This document shows positions 28,580-36,778 of a DNA stretch of 64,000 nucleotides, in pieces. A program made the position numbers and the translations under genes. The DNA is from Erythrobacter sp. Lineage in GTDB: Bacteria; Pseudomonadota; Alphaproteobacteria; Sphingomonadales; Sphingomonadaceae. The notes below the pieces were generated by a model. The model did no database searches. It saw nothing but the letters and a program-made list of their open reading frames with translations, and was not told the DNA's origin. Position 1 is the first letter of the stretch, and every line of letters starts with the position of its first letter. The stretch lies in the NCBI GenBank assembly GCA_019739335.1, contig CP073261.1, forward strand, positions 62,001-126,000, in the 5' to 3' direction.

Positions 28580-29229
28580 TGCTGCAACTTTATGGTCACC
28601 CCTTCTCCAGCTACACGTGGAAGGCGCAGATCGCGCTCCACGCCAATGGCACCGAACACCGCTTTCGCATGGTCGATCCTGGCCATCCGGACAATTCGAG
28701 CTTCGTCGCGATGGCGCACCCCGGGGGCAAGTTTCCGGTGTTGCAGGATGGCGAGAAGGTGGTGGTAGAAGCGACCAGCATCATCGAATACCTGGCGGTA
28801 CATCACCCCGGGGACGCTTCGCTGATCCCCGACGATCCTGCCGAAGCCTTGCGGGCGCGGATGATCGACAGAGTGTTCGACAACTACGTGATGGCAAATA
28901 TGCAGCGGGTAGTTGCTGCCTATATTGCCAATGCTTCCGACCCCGATCCGGACGAAGTCTTCGCCGGGCGCGCGGGCTTGCATAAGGCCTATCGCTGGCT
29001 GGAAGACTGGCTCGGACGCGTTGGCCTGCCGCCGCATGTCAGCCTCGTCACCTGTGCTGCTGCTCCGTCCCTGTTCTACGCTGACTGGGTGGAACCGATC
29101 CCTGATGAGTACCCGCAGTTGCAGGCTCTGCGCGCGGAACTGCTGGCCCTTGAACCGGTGGTCCTTTGCGTGAATGCGGCGCGCCCTTACCGCAAGCTCT
29201 TCCCGCTCGGCGCGCCTGACCGGGACTGA
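28579..29229 (+). CDS. Glutathione S-transferase family protein (GST 3)
   Basis: 216 aa, starting at ATG 28579, which overlaps the previous stop. LYGHPFSSYTWKAQIAL carries SS where catalytic Ser is found in some bacterial GSTs; FPVLQDGEKVVVEATSIIEY closes the thioredoxin-like domain. A helical C-terminal domain follows. It is the third GST gene of the cluster and is co-transcribed with the RibD_C-like gene. Confidence 0.85.
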   Translation: MLQLYGHPFSSYTWKAQIALHANGTEHRFRMVDPGHPDNSSFVAMAHPGGKFPVLQDGEKVVVEATSIIEYLAVHHPGDASLIPDDPAEALRARMIDRVFDNYVMANMQRVVAAYIANASDPDPDEVFAGRAGLHKAYRWLEDWLGRVGLPPHVSLVTCAAAPSLFYADWVEPIPDEYPQLQALRAELLALEPVVLCVNAARPYRKLFPLGAPDRD

Positions 29230-29251
29230 AACCAGCTATCGGAGAAAGTCG

Positions 29252-29857
29252 ATGTCCAGCTACACCCTGTTCTTCAATCCGATGAGCCGCGCGCTGATCG
29301 CGCAATGGGCCTTTGCAGAAGTCGACGTACAGCCGGAAATCGCAATGGTAGAGTGGGAGGCCAAGCCTGCCGCGCTGCTCGAAGCAAATCCGATGGGCAA
29401 GATTCCGACTGTCATCCATCATGCAGCGGACGGCGATCGGGTGATTACCGAATGCGCCGCGATCTGCCACTATCTCGCCGAAATGGAAGCGCCCGACCTG
29501 CTTCCGCGTGAGGGAGAAAAGGCGGATTACTGGCGCTGGCTGTTCTTCGCTGCGGGGCCGATGGAAGCGGCGGTCACCAACAAGGCGCTGGGATGGGAGC
29601 CGCAGGATGCGCGGCAGGAAGGCACTGTGGGGTTCGGCAGTTACGCTCGCATGGTCGATGCGCTCGACAACTGGTTGCAGGGCCACGATTTCGTCTGCGG
29701 TGCGAGGTTTACGATGGCCGATGTCTATGTCGGCAGCCAGGTCGATTGGGGGCTGGGTTTCGGCTCACTGACCGACCGACCCAGCTTCCGCGCCTATCAG
29801 GCTCGTTTGCAAGCGCGCGACGCCTATCAGGCAACGCTCGGACAGCTGGGCGGCTGA
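29252..29857 (+). CDS. Glutathione S-transferase family protein (GST 4)
   Basis: 201 aa from ATG 29252, preceded by GGAGAAA. The N-terminal domain has YTLFFNPMSRALIAQW and GKIPTVIHHAADGDRVITEC; the C-terminal domain has CGARFTMADVYVGSQVDWGL. The SR pair in NPMSRA occupies the catalytic position. It continues the same-strand run 22 bases after GST 3. Confidence 0.85.
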   Translation: MSSYTLFFNPMSRALIAQWAFAEVDVQPEIAMVEWEAKPAALLEANPMGKIPTVIHHAADGDRVITECAAICHYLAEMEAPDLLPREGEKADYWRWLFFAAGPMEAAVTNKALGWEPQDARQEGTVGFGSYARMVDALDNWLQGHDFVCGARFTMADVYVGSQVDWGLGFGSLTDRPSFRAYQARLQARDAYQATLGQLGG

Positions 29858-29898
29858 ACCTCTCGCAATCGCCCCTGCCCTGCCCCACATAGCGGGCG

Positions 29899-30762
29899 AT
29901 GGTGCAACGGAGCTTTCCCGATCCGGTGGAACTCGCCCGGCAAAAGCTGGCGCAGCGGGTGCGCGAGGCATTCAATGATCCGGCCAAGGGCGAGGTGCCA
30001 GTCCCGCCGTCGGATATGGCTTTCTTCGCGCCCGACACGCCGATCCGGATGGTCCATGCTGACATTGTCAGCATGATGGTGGGCGGGATGGCGGCGCTGC
30101 TGTTGCAGATGCTCCACCCCCATGCCTTGCAGGGGGTGCTCGATTTCTCCGACTTTCGCGCCGATATGCACGGTCGCCTGCGCCGCACCGCGCGATTCAT
30201 CGCGGTGACGACTTACGGGCACCGGGACGATGCCGAGGCGGCCATAGCACGGGTCAATCGCATCCACGCGAGCGTCAAGGGCACGCTGGCGGACGGAACG
30301 CCCTACGCCGCCACCGCGCCGCGGACGCTGGCCTGGGTGCATGTCACCGAAGCGATGATGTTCCTCGAAGCCTGGCTGGTCTATGTCCGCCCGGCCATGC
30401 CGCTGGCCGAGCAGGACGAGTATTTCCGCCAGTTCGCGCTGATCGCCCGCAAACTTGGCGCGGACCCGGTGCCGGACACCAAGGCCGAGGCGCAGGAGCT
30501 GTTCCGCGAAATGCGCAGCGATCTGCGCGCTACCCCCGAAGCGCGGGAAATTGCGCGGCTGGTGGTCGAAAGCCGCCCGCCCGGTGCCGCCGGAGCAATC
30601 CAGCCCTTCCTCGCCAACGCTGCCATAGGCCTGCTGCCGCCGTTCGCGCGCCCGATGCTGGCGCTGGAGTCGCCGGGGCTGGCGGCCTTGCCGTCACGGT
30701 TCGTGACCGGCGCGCTGGGCGGGACAATGCGCTGGGCCTTCGGGCAACGGCCCCCACGCTGA
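29899..30762 (+). CDS. MpaB-like (DUF2236) oxygenase-family protein
   Basis: 287 aa. The helical domain holds HPHALQGVLDFSDF, RRTARFIAVTTYG and WVHVTEAMMFLEAWLVY, features of the DUF2236/MpaB family that includes the mycophenolic-acid oxygenase MpaB and latex-clearing-protein relatives, where His residues bind a haem. Cofactor and substrate here are unverified. It is 41 bases after GST 4 and ends at the palindromic repeat. Confidence 0.8.
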   Translation: MVQRSFPDPVELARQKLAQRVREAFNDPAKGEVPVPPSDMAFFAPDTPIRMVHADIVSMMVGGMAALLLQMLHPHALQGVLDFSDFRADMHGRLRRTARFIAVTTYGHRDDAEAAIARVNRIHASVKGTLADGTPYAATAPRTLAWVHVTEAMMFLEAWLVYVRPAMPLAEQDEYFRQFALIARKLGADPVPDTKAEAQELFREMRSDLRATPEAREIARLVVESRPPGAAGAIQPFLANAAIGLLPPFARPMLALESPGLAALPSRFVTGALGGTMRWAFGQRPPR

Positions 30763-30823
30763 GTCCCCGCGCAGGCGGGGATCTGTTTTACATGCGCACG
30801 AGGTCCCCGCCTACGCGGGGACC
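30763..30823. repeat. Palindromic repeat, GTCCCCGC type (copy 2)
   Basis: Two hairpins, GTCCCCGC-GCAG-GCGGGGAT (30763-30782) and GGTCCCCGC-CTAC-GCGGGGACC (30802-30823). It matches the element at 10271-10334 in order and spacing. It lies between convergent genes. Confidence 0.8.
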
Positions 30824-30834
30824 CACTCTTTTGC

Positions 30835-31425
30835 TCAAGCGAACGCCGTCGCCCGCCGCAGCAACTGGTATGCTTCCACCACCCGCTGCAACCGCCCCTC
30901 GTGCGAACGGTCGCCGCCGTTGCGATCCGGATGATAGCGCCGCACCAGCACCGAGTACTGCCGCCGCAATTCCGCCCGATCGGTCTTCGGGCCCAGCCCC
31001 ATCACGCTCAGCGCTTCGCGTTCGCGCGGGGTGAAGCGGCTGGAATCGCTGAAGTTCTCGCCCGCCGCTGCGCGCCGGATGTTCGCCATGCGCGCGCCGA
31101 TGGCATCGAGCGGATCGGCGAAGTCGGCCCAGCGCGGCATTCCGTCCATCCCGGCATTGGGCCGGAAAGCGGGAGTTTCGGTCGCCCAGCCCGCACCGGG
31201 GGCCTGCGCGCGGTAGATCTCGTCGGCGCTCATGCCTTCGAACCAGTCGTACCCGGCGTTGAATTCACGCACGTGCTCAAGGCAGAACCAGCGCCAGTCG
31301 CCCGGCCCGTCGCGCGAATTGCCGCGGCTGCCCGGCGCGCGGAACTCGCCCGCCTCGCGGCAGGTCGGATGTTCGCAGGTGCGGCCTTCGCTTTCGTAAC
31401 GTCCGTGGAATCGCTGGTTGCGCAT
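30835..31425 (-). CDS. J-domain protein with N-terminal Cys/His motif
   Basis: 196 aa from ATG 31425 (frame open to 31470). The C-terminal ~60 residues form the J domain: ALSVMGLGPKTDRAELRRQY, then VRRYHPDRNGGDRS with the HPD signature. The N-terminal part carries CEHPTC and WFCLEHV, a plausible small zinc site. J-domains stimulate DnaK; here the domain is C-terminal, unlike canonical DnaJ. It diverges from bolA by about 55 bases. Confidence 0.8.
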   Translation of the reverse strand: MRNQRFHGRYESEGRTCEHPTCREAGEFRAPGSRGNSRDGPGDWRWFCLEHVREFNAGYDWFEGMSADEIYRAQAPGAGWATETPAFRPNAGMDGMPRWADFADPLDAIGARMANIRRAAAGENFSDSSRFTPREREALSVMGLGPKTDRAELRRQYSVLVRRYHPDRNGGDRSHEGRLQRVVEAYQLLRRATAFA

Positions 31426-31480
31426 GGGCGGCCAAGAATGGGGATTGCACCCGCCGAAGGGAACCCCCAAGTTTCACGTC

Positions 31481-31759
31481 ATGAGCGGAACCGTCCAAGC
31501 CGAGATCGAAGCCCTGCTGACGCAGGCGCTTGCCCCCACCCACCTCCAGGTTATCAATGATAGCGGCCAGCACGCGGGCCACATGGGCGACGACGGCAGC
31601 GGCGAATCGCATTTCACCGTGGTGGTGGAAAGCGCGGCTTTTGCGGGCAAGAACCGCCTGGCCCGGCAGCGCATGGTGCTCGCCGCGCTGGGCGATATTC
31701 CCGGCCAGCGCGTCCACGCCCTCGCCCTGAAGTGCCACGCGCCCGGTGAGGGGAGATAA
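31481..31759 (+). CDS. bolA: BolA family protein
   Basis: 92 aa from ATG 31481 (frame open upstream to 31418). The fold is clear from LQVINDSGQHAGH, ESHFTVVVESAAFAGK and RVHALALKCHAP. BolA proteins interact with monothiol glutaredoxins and Fe-S clusters. It starts the bolA-GST-pirin cluster: the GST start follows its stop by 2 bases. Confidence 0.92.
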   Translation: MSGTVQAEIEALLTQALAPTHLQVINDSGQHAGHMGDDGSGESHFTVVVESAAFAGKNRLARQRMVLAALGDIPGQRVHALALKCHAPGEGR

Positions 31760-31761
31760 GC

Positions 31762-32463
31762 GTGGAACTCTGGTACTGGCCTGACATTCCGGGGCGCGGC
31801 GAGTTCATCCGCCTGTTCTGCGAGGCCTTCGGGATCGACTATACCGATATGGCGCGCGAGCAGGGTGCCGATGCGCTGGTCGAGCATATGCACGGCCTCA
31901 CCGGCATCCGCCCCTTCGCTCCGCCCTATATCGTCGATGACGAGGTGGTGATCGGGCAAACCGCGCACATCCTCGCCTACCTGACCGACAAGCACGGGCT
32001 GGGTTCAGGCGAGCTGGAAGTGGACCTGCAACTGATCCAGCTCCAGCTCGACATCAGCGATTTCGTGGAGGAGGTCCACAGCGTCCACCACCCGATCGCG
32101 AATGAACTGTTCTACGCCGACCAGATGGATGCCGCCTTCGAAAAGGCCGGGTATTTCCGCGCGCAACGGATTCCCAAGTACCTGATCCATTTCGACAATG
32201 CGATTGCGGCCAGCGGCGGGCCATTCGTGCTCGGCCAGCAAGCCACCCATGTCGATACCAGCCTGTTCCAGGTGATGGAGGGGCTCGATTACGCTTTCTC
32301 GAACTACATGAAGGAAATGCGCGGCACCTGGGTGTGGCTGGAAGGCCTGCAAGGCGCGGTGCCGGAGATCGACGGCCTCGCCGCCTATCTCGCGAGCGAG
32401 CACCGGCTGGATTTCAACGAGGACGGGATATTCCGGCATTACGAGGAGTTGGACGACCTATGA
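31762..32463 (+). CDS. Glutathione S-transferase family protein (GST 5)
   Basis: 233 aa with a GTG start at 31762, preceded by GGGGAG at 6 bases. LWYWPDIPGRGEFIRLF resembles sigma/alpha-class-like thioredoxin domains with the catalytic Tyr in WYWPD... position Y4; it looks less like the other four. The C-terminal domain is helical (THVDTSLFQVMEGLDY). The stop overlaps the pirin start (ATGA). Confidence 0.8.
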   Translation: MELWYWPDIPGRGEFIRLFCEAFGIDYTDMAREQGADALVEHMHGLTGIRPFAPPYIVDDEVVIGQTAHILAYLTDKHGLGSGELEVDLQLIQLQLDISDFVEEVHSVHHPIANELFYADQMDAAFEKAGYFRAQRIPKYLIHFDNAIAASGGPFVLGQQATHVDTSLFQVMEGLDYAFSNYMKEMRGTWVWLEGLQGAVPEIDGLAAYLASEHRLDFNEDGIFRHYEELDDL

Positions 32464-33347
32464 GCATTCTCAAGACCGTCACCCCCGTCAGCCACGATCT
32501 TGGTGCCTTCACCGTGCGCCGCGCGGTGCCGAGTGTGGATTGCCGAATGGTCGGGCCGTTCGTGTTTGTCGACCAGTTCGGCCCGGCGCAACTCGACTTG
32601 AGCACGGGCATGGATGTGCGGCCGCATCCGCATATCAATCTGGCCACGGTGACGTGGCTCTTCGAGGGCGCGATCGATCATCGTGACAGCCTCGGCACTT
32701 TCTCCACCATACGCCCCGGCACGGTGAACCTGATGACGGCGGGGCGCGGCATCGTCCATTCGGAACGCAGCCCGCAGGATGAACGTGTGCGCGGGCCGAA
32801 GCTCTACGGAATGCAGACCTGGCTCGCCCTGCCCGACGGCAAGGAGGAAATCGATCCGGCCTTCGAAGCGGTGAGCGACCTGCCGTGGGTCGAGGCGGGC
32901 GGCGCGCGGGCCTGCGTCATCATGGGCGAGCTGTGGGGCGCGCGGGCGCGAACGACCTGCCATGCCGAAACGATCTACGCCGAGATCCTGCTGGAGGCTG
33001 GCGGGTCGATTCCCATCGACCCGCAAGCGGACGAACGCGCGGTGATGCTGGTCGGCGGCGAGGCGAGCCTCGATGGCGAAGCGCTGAATTTGTACGATCT
33101 GGTCGTGCTCAAGCCGGGTGAGGCGATGACGCTTGCCAGCCGCAGCGGCGCGCGGGCGATGCTGCTCGGCGGAGAGGCTTTCGCCACCAAGCGCCACGTC
33201 TGGTGGAATTTCGTCAGCTCGGATCGGGAGCGGATCGAACAGGCCAAGGCCGACTGGCGTGAGGGGCGGTTTGCGAAGGTTCCCGGCGATGAGGCGGAGT
33301 TTATCCCTCTGCCCGAGGGTGCGCCCAAGACTGTGAGCTATCCGTAG
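32460..33347 (+). CDS. Pirin family protein
   Basis: 295 aa. The N-terminal cupin has MVGPFVFVDQFGPA, RPHPHINLATVTWLFEG and HRDSLGT, whose histidines bind Fe; the C-terminal cupin carries the ADERAVMLVGGEASL segment. Pirins can have quercetin 2,3-dioxygenase activity or act as redox-sensitive regulators. ATG 32460 overlaps the GST 5 stop, so it is the last gene of the bolA cluster. Confidence 0.93.
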   Translation: MSILKTVTPVSHDLGAFTVRRAVPSVDCRMVGPFVFVDQFGPAQLDLSTGMDVRPHPHINLATVTWLFEGAIDHRDSLGTFSTIRPGTVNLMTAGRGIVHSERSPQDERVRGPKLYGMQTWLALPDGKEEIDPAFEAVSDLPWVEAGGARACVIMGELWGARARTTCHAETIYAEILLEAGGSIPIDPQADERAVMLVGGEASLDGEALNLYDLVVLKPGEAMTLASRSGARAMLLGGEAFATKRHVWWNFVSSDRERIEQAKADWREGRFAKVPGDEAEFIPLPEGAPKTVSYP

Positions 33348-33354
33348 ACCCCTT

Positions 33355-33436
33355 CGTCACCCCGGACTTGATCCGGGGTCCCGCTAATTCTGGCGGACGA
33401 AAAAGTAGCCGGATCCCGGATCAAGTCCGGGATGAC
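33355..33436. repeat. Palindromic repeat, GTCACCCCGG type (copy 2)
   Basis: Left arm CGTCACCCCGGACTTGATCC with GGGGTCCCGCTA; right arm GGATCCCGGATC, then AAGTCCGGGATGACG. Same family as 15535-15614 and 38538-38628. It lies between pirin and the FKBP gene and includes the region before the FKBP start. Confidence 0.9.
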
Positions 33437-33467
33437 GTGGGTAAATTTGCGCGCTATCCCGCCCCAC

Positions 33468-33965
33468 ATGAAAACCATCATCCTCCCCATCGTCGCCCTG
33501 TTTCTCGCCACCCCCGCCTTGGCGCAGGAGGCTCCTGCCCCCGCGCCCGGCGCTCCCGGCTCCATCGAGTGGCACAACGCCCAGCAGAGCGCGCTGCATT
33601 CGCTGAGCGCCGCCGACGGCTGGCACCGGCTGGCGGACGGGATCATGTTTCGCCGCACCTCAGGCAGCGGCACCGGCCCTGCCCCCACCGTGCAGGACGA
33701 AATCACGATCCACTATACCGGCAGTTTCACCGATGGTTCGGTGTTCGACAGCTCGGTAGCGCGCGGCGAACCGGCGACTTTCCCGCTCTCCGGCCTGATT
33801 CGCGGCTGGCAGGTCGCCATCCCCTACATGGGCGTGGGCGATACTGCGGAGATCGTGATCCCGGCAGGGAGTGCCTACGGATTGCAGGGGCGCGGGCCGA
33901 TCCCCGGCGGGGCGACCTTGCTGTTCACCATCGAACTTCTCGGCATTCCCAGCCGGGGCGTGTGA
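33468..33965 (+). CDS. Exported FKBP-type peptidyl-prolyl isomerase
   Basis: 165 aa from ATG 33468 (frame open upstream to 33432). Signal peptide ends at PALAQEA. The FKBP domain has ITIHYTGSFTDGSVFDSS, PLSGLIRGWQVAIPYMGVGD, IVIPAGSAYGLQGRG and ATLLFTIELLGI. It folds or chaperones periplasmic proteins. It is followed 1 base after its stop by the alpha/beta hydrolase GTG start, giving a likely coupled pair. Confidence 0.92.
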   Translation: MKTIILPIVALFLATPALAQEAPAPAPGAPGSIEWHNAQQSALHSLSAADGWHRLADGIMFRRTSGSGTGPAPTVQDEITIHYTGSFTDGSVFDSSVARGEPATFPLSGLIRGWQVAIPYMGVGDTAEIVIPAGSAYGLQGRGPIPGGATLLFTIELLGIPSRGV

Positions 33966-33966
33966 G

Positions 33967-34869
33967 GTGAGCGAGCTGGCGCGGGTAAAGCTCTCCAGCG
34001 GCATCGAACTCGATGTCCGGGATTCTGGCCCGCGCGATGCGCCCGCTTTGCTTTTCCTCCACGGCTTCCCCGAAAATCACCGCACCTGGCGGCACCAGAT
34101 CGCGCATTTCGCCGATCGCTTTCGCTGCATTGCGCCCGATCAGCGCGGCTACGGCAATTCGTCGCGGCCTGAAGGTGTCGAGCATTACGAACCGATGGCG
34201 CTGGCGCAGGATATTGCCCTGCTGGCGCAGGCTCTTGGCCTCCCCGGCTATACGATCATCGGCCATGACTGGGGCGGCGCGATTGCCTGGCTGGTGGCAG
34301 CGTTCGGGCAAGCGACCGGGCAGGTGACCCGCGCCGTGATCGCCAATGCGCCGCACCCGGCGGTATTCGCGCAATTGCTGCTGGAGGACCGCGAGCAGCG
34401 CGCGGCCAGCCAGTACATGCGTGCGTTCCGCGATCCTGCCAATGATGCGCTCGTGCGCGAGCACGGGCTGGCGGCGCTGCTGATGCAGGCGATCAAGTGG
34501 AACCGGCGCGCGGCCAACGATCCGGCGGAAGTGGCGCTGCTGCTGGAGCAATGGAGCGATCCCGATCGCGCCTTCGCCATGCTCAACTGGTACCGCGCCA
34601 GCGAGCTGCATGTCCCGTCGTTGGAGGAGCCTGTCGGCTTGCCCGCCGGGTTTGCTCCCCCGCCGTTCCCCAAGATCGAAATTCCCACGCTGGTGATCTG
34701 GGGCATGGAGGACGAAGCTCTGCTGCCCGCCAATGTCGAGCGCCTGCCCGACTGGGTGAGCGACCTGACCGTGGAGCGGATTGCCGATGCCGGGCATTTC
34801 GTGCCGTGGGAAGCGCCCGAAGCGGTCAACGCGGCGATGGAGCGGTTTTTGCAGAAAACGGCCCCCTAG
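33967..34869 (+). CDS. Alpha/beta-hydrolase (epoxide-hydrolase-like)
   Basis: 300 aa with GTG start at 33967, 1 base after the FKBP stop. HGFPENHRTWRHQ supplies the oxyanion hole; GHDWGGAIAW includes the nucleophile Asp; IADAGHFVPWE includes the catalytic His. A nucleophilic Asp flanked as in GHDWGG is the epoxide-hydrolase / haloalkane-dehalogenase signature, so an epoxide hydrolase is the best guess. Substrate unknown. Confidence 0.85.
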   Translation: MSELARVKLSSGIELDVRDSGPRDAPALLFLHGFPENHRTWRHQIAHFADRFRCIAPDQRGYGNSSRPEGVEHYEPMALAQDIALLAQALGLPGYTIIGHDWGGAIAWLVAAFGQATGQVTRAVIANAPHPAVFAQLLLEDREQRAASQYMRAFRDPANDALVREHGLAALLMQAIKWNRRAANDPAEVALLLEQWSDPDRAFAMLNWYRASELHVPSLEEPVGLPAGFAPPPFPKIEIPTLVIWGMEDEALLPANVERLPDWVSDLTVERIADAGHFVPWEAPEAVNAAMERFLQKTAP

Positions 34870-34885
34870 CCCCAGATCCGCTCGT

Positions 34886-34944
34886 CCTGAGCCTGTCGAA
34901 GGACGCTCGCTGACCTTGGGTGCGTGGCCTTCGACAGGCTCAGG
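34886..34944. repeat. Inverted repeat, CCTGAGCCTGTCGAAGG type
   Basis: Arms 34886-34902 and 34928-34944 are perfect 17-base inverted copies of CCTGAGCCTGTCGAAGG with a 25-base loop. This element is common in proteobacterial intergenic DNA. Its right flank reaches the end of the DUF2332 gene: the last four codons (D R S A) and stop lie in GGCTGAGCGGTCGTA beside the arm. Confidence 0.9.
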
Positions 34945-36058
34945 CTGAGCGGTCGTAGTTATCGTCTCCCCACTCCACCCAAGCCCCATGCGGGTGCGCC
35001 TCGCCGAGCAGCACTTCCTCCGCCCCGCCCGGCCAATAGCGCACAACGCATTCGTGGCGGAAAGTCGCCCGGTTGGTCTCCACCGCAATCCACGCCAGCG
35101 GCTTTTCCACCGTCGCCAATGCCCCCGCCGCTTCCATCGCCTGCGTGATCGCTTCGCGCGTCGCAATGGGGAGGTACTGCCACATCACCGTGTGGAACAG
35201 CACGCGGGTGACGCCTGCCTGCCGCTCTGCCGCCAGCCGTTCGGCGACGAAGTGCGCGGCATCCTGCTTTGCCAGATCGGGCGGCTCCTGTTCCGCCATC
35301 GCGATCACCGCATCCATCCGCGCCATCCGCTCGGTCGCATCGGGCCAGATGTAGGCCTTCAGTCGCAGTGCCTGTGTAGGGTCAGTCAGATCGACCGGAG
35401 CTACGTCACAGCCTTTTGCGCCAACAATCTCGACCGGATGGTCAGGTGGCGGCGGCCCGCGCCATTCAGGCACGATTTGCACCGGAGACTCTGATAGCCC
35501 CGTCCTCACCCCGCCCAGATCGAAGCCAAAGCGCCCCATCATGGTGTTGATCCCCGCGCTTGCGCCAATCTCGTTGAGTTCGAAGCACGGCCCCAGCCGC
35601 CCGAACAGCCACAACAGTGCCGCCATCACGCTGGCAGAGCGCCCCGCCTCGTTGGTCTGCGGCGGGCTGTCGAGCCACGCCAGCAGTACGTGATCGAATG
35701 TGTGCGCAGTGTCGGACACCAGTGCATCGGCCTGCCCCTGGTCCGCTATCCGGCCCTGGTATAGGTCGCCCAGCCGTGGCGCTTCGCCGGTCAGGAACAG
35801 CCAGTGAAACCCGCCCGCCACGCGCAGCGGCATCGCGTCTTCCAGCGTCAAACCCTGCCAGGCCGCCATCCGCCGTCCCGTGACGGTCTCGCCATCCAGC
35901 AGCGTCAACAATCCCCGGATCAGTCGCGCATTGCAGGGTGCGCCCGCGCGCTCGGCGTGATCAGCCTGCCACGCAATCGCTTCTGCGACGCTGGCGATCT
36001 CCATCACCTTGCGCCCGCTTGCTGCACCTACCGCCTTTTGCCCGCCTGCCATCCGCAT
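34940..36058 (-). CDS. DUF2332 family protein
   Basis: 372 aa. The family signature [20 protein letters not shown] is followed by [15 protein letters not shown] and later [19 protein letters not shown]. The function is unknown; the fold has been suggested to be methyltransferase-like, which I cannot verify. The start at 36058 has no strong ribosome site; ATG at residue 19 (36004) is an alternative. It diverges from hisG. Confidence 0.8.
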   Translation of the reverse strand: MRMAGGQKAVGAASGRKVMEIASVAEAIAWQADHAERAGAPCNARLIRGLLTLLDGETVTGRRMAAWQGLTLEDAMPLRVAGGFHWLFLTGEAPRLGDLYQGRIADQGQADALVSDTAHTFDHVLLAWLDSPPQTNEAGRSASVMAALLWLFGRLGPCFELNEIGASAGINTMMGRFGFDLGGVRTGLSESPVQIVPEWRGPPPPDHPVEIVGAKGCDVAPVDLTDPTQALRLKAYIWPDATERMARMDAVIAMAEQEPPDLAKQDAAHFVAERLAAERQAGVTRVLFHTVMWQYLPIATREAITQAMEAAGALATVEKPLAWIAVETNRATFRHECVVRYWPGGAEEVLLGEAHPHGAWVEWGDDNYDRSA

Positions 36059-36094
36059 TGCCCTTTTCCAGTGAGGCCACTACATCGCGCGGCC

Positions 36095-36778
36095 ATGACC
36101 CAAGGTTCCGCCCCCCACCCCCCAGCGCCGCTGATTTTCGCCGTGCCCAAGGGCCGCATTCTCGACGAAGCGGTTCCGGTGATGGAGCGTGCGGGCGTGG
36201 TGCCGGAAAGCGCCTTTCACGACAAGGCCGACCGCTCGCTCAGCTTCGCCGACACCAGCGGCACGATGCGCATCTTCCGCGTACGCGCTTTCGATGTCGC
36301 CACCTTCGTCGCTTTCGGCGCGGCGCAGGCGGGGATCGTGGGATCGGACGTGATCGAGGAATTCGACTATTCCGAACTCTACGCCCCCGTCGATCTGGGC
36401 ATTGGCGCCTGCCGCCTGTCGGTGGCCGAGCCGCTGCAGCCCGCGGGCTACGCCTTTGGTAATGCCAGCCATCTGCGCGTCGCCACCAAGTATCCCAACA
36501 TCACCGGCCGCCATTTCGAACGCCAGGGCATCCAGGCGGAATGCATCAAGCTGAACGGGGCGATGGAGCTTGCCCCCTCGAGCGGGCTGGCCGGGCGGAT
36601 CGTGGATCTGGTCTCCACCGGGCAGACGCTCAAGTCGAACGGACTGGTCGAGCGCGACGTGATCATGCAGGTGACCAGCCGCCTGATCGTCAACCGCGCG
36701 GCGCTGAAGACCGATCCGCGCGTGGCCGCGCTGGTCGAAGGCTTCCGCGCTGCTGTTTCTGAAGCGAAGGCCGCCTGA
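36095..36778 (+). CDS. hisG: ATP phosphoribosyltransferase, short form
   Basis: 227 aa from ATG 36095 (frame open upstream within the divergent gene). [27 protein letters not shown] and [20 protein letters not shown] are HisG features. The short form lacks the C-terminal regulatory domain and normally works in complex with HisZ, which is not in this window. It catalyses the first step of histidine synthesis, PRPP + ATP. hisD follows with stop/start overlap. Confidence 0.94.
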   Translation: MTQGSAPHPPAPLIFAVPKGRILDEAVPVMERAGVVPESAFHDKADRSLSFADTSGTMRIFRVRAFDVATFVAFGAAQAGIVGSDVIEEFDYSELYAPVDLGIGACRLSVAEPLQPAGYAFGNASHLRVATKYPNITGRHFERQGIQAECIKLNGAMELAPSSGLAGRIVDLVSTGQTLKSNGLVERDVIMQVTSRLIVNRAALKTDPRVAALVEGFRAAVSEAKAA

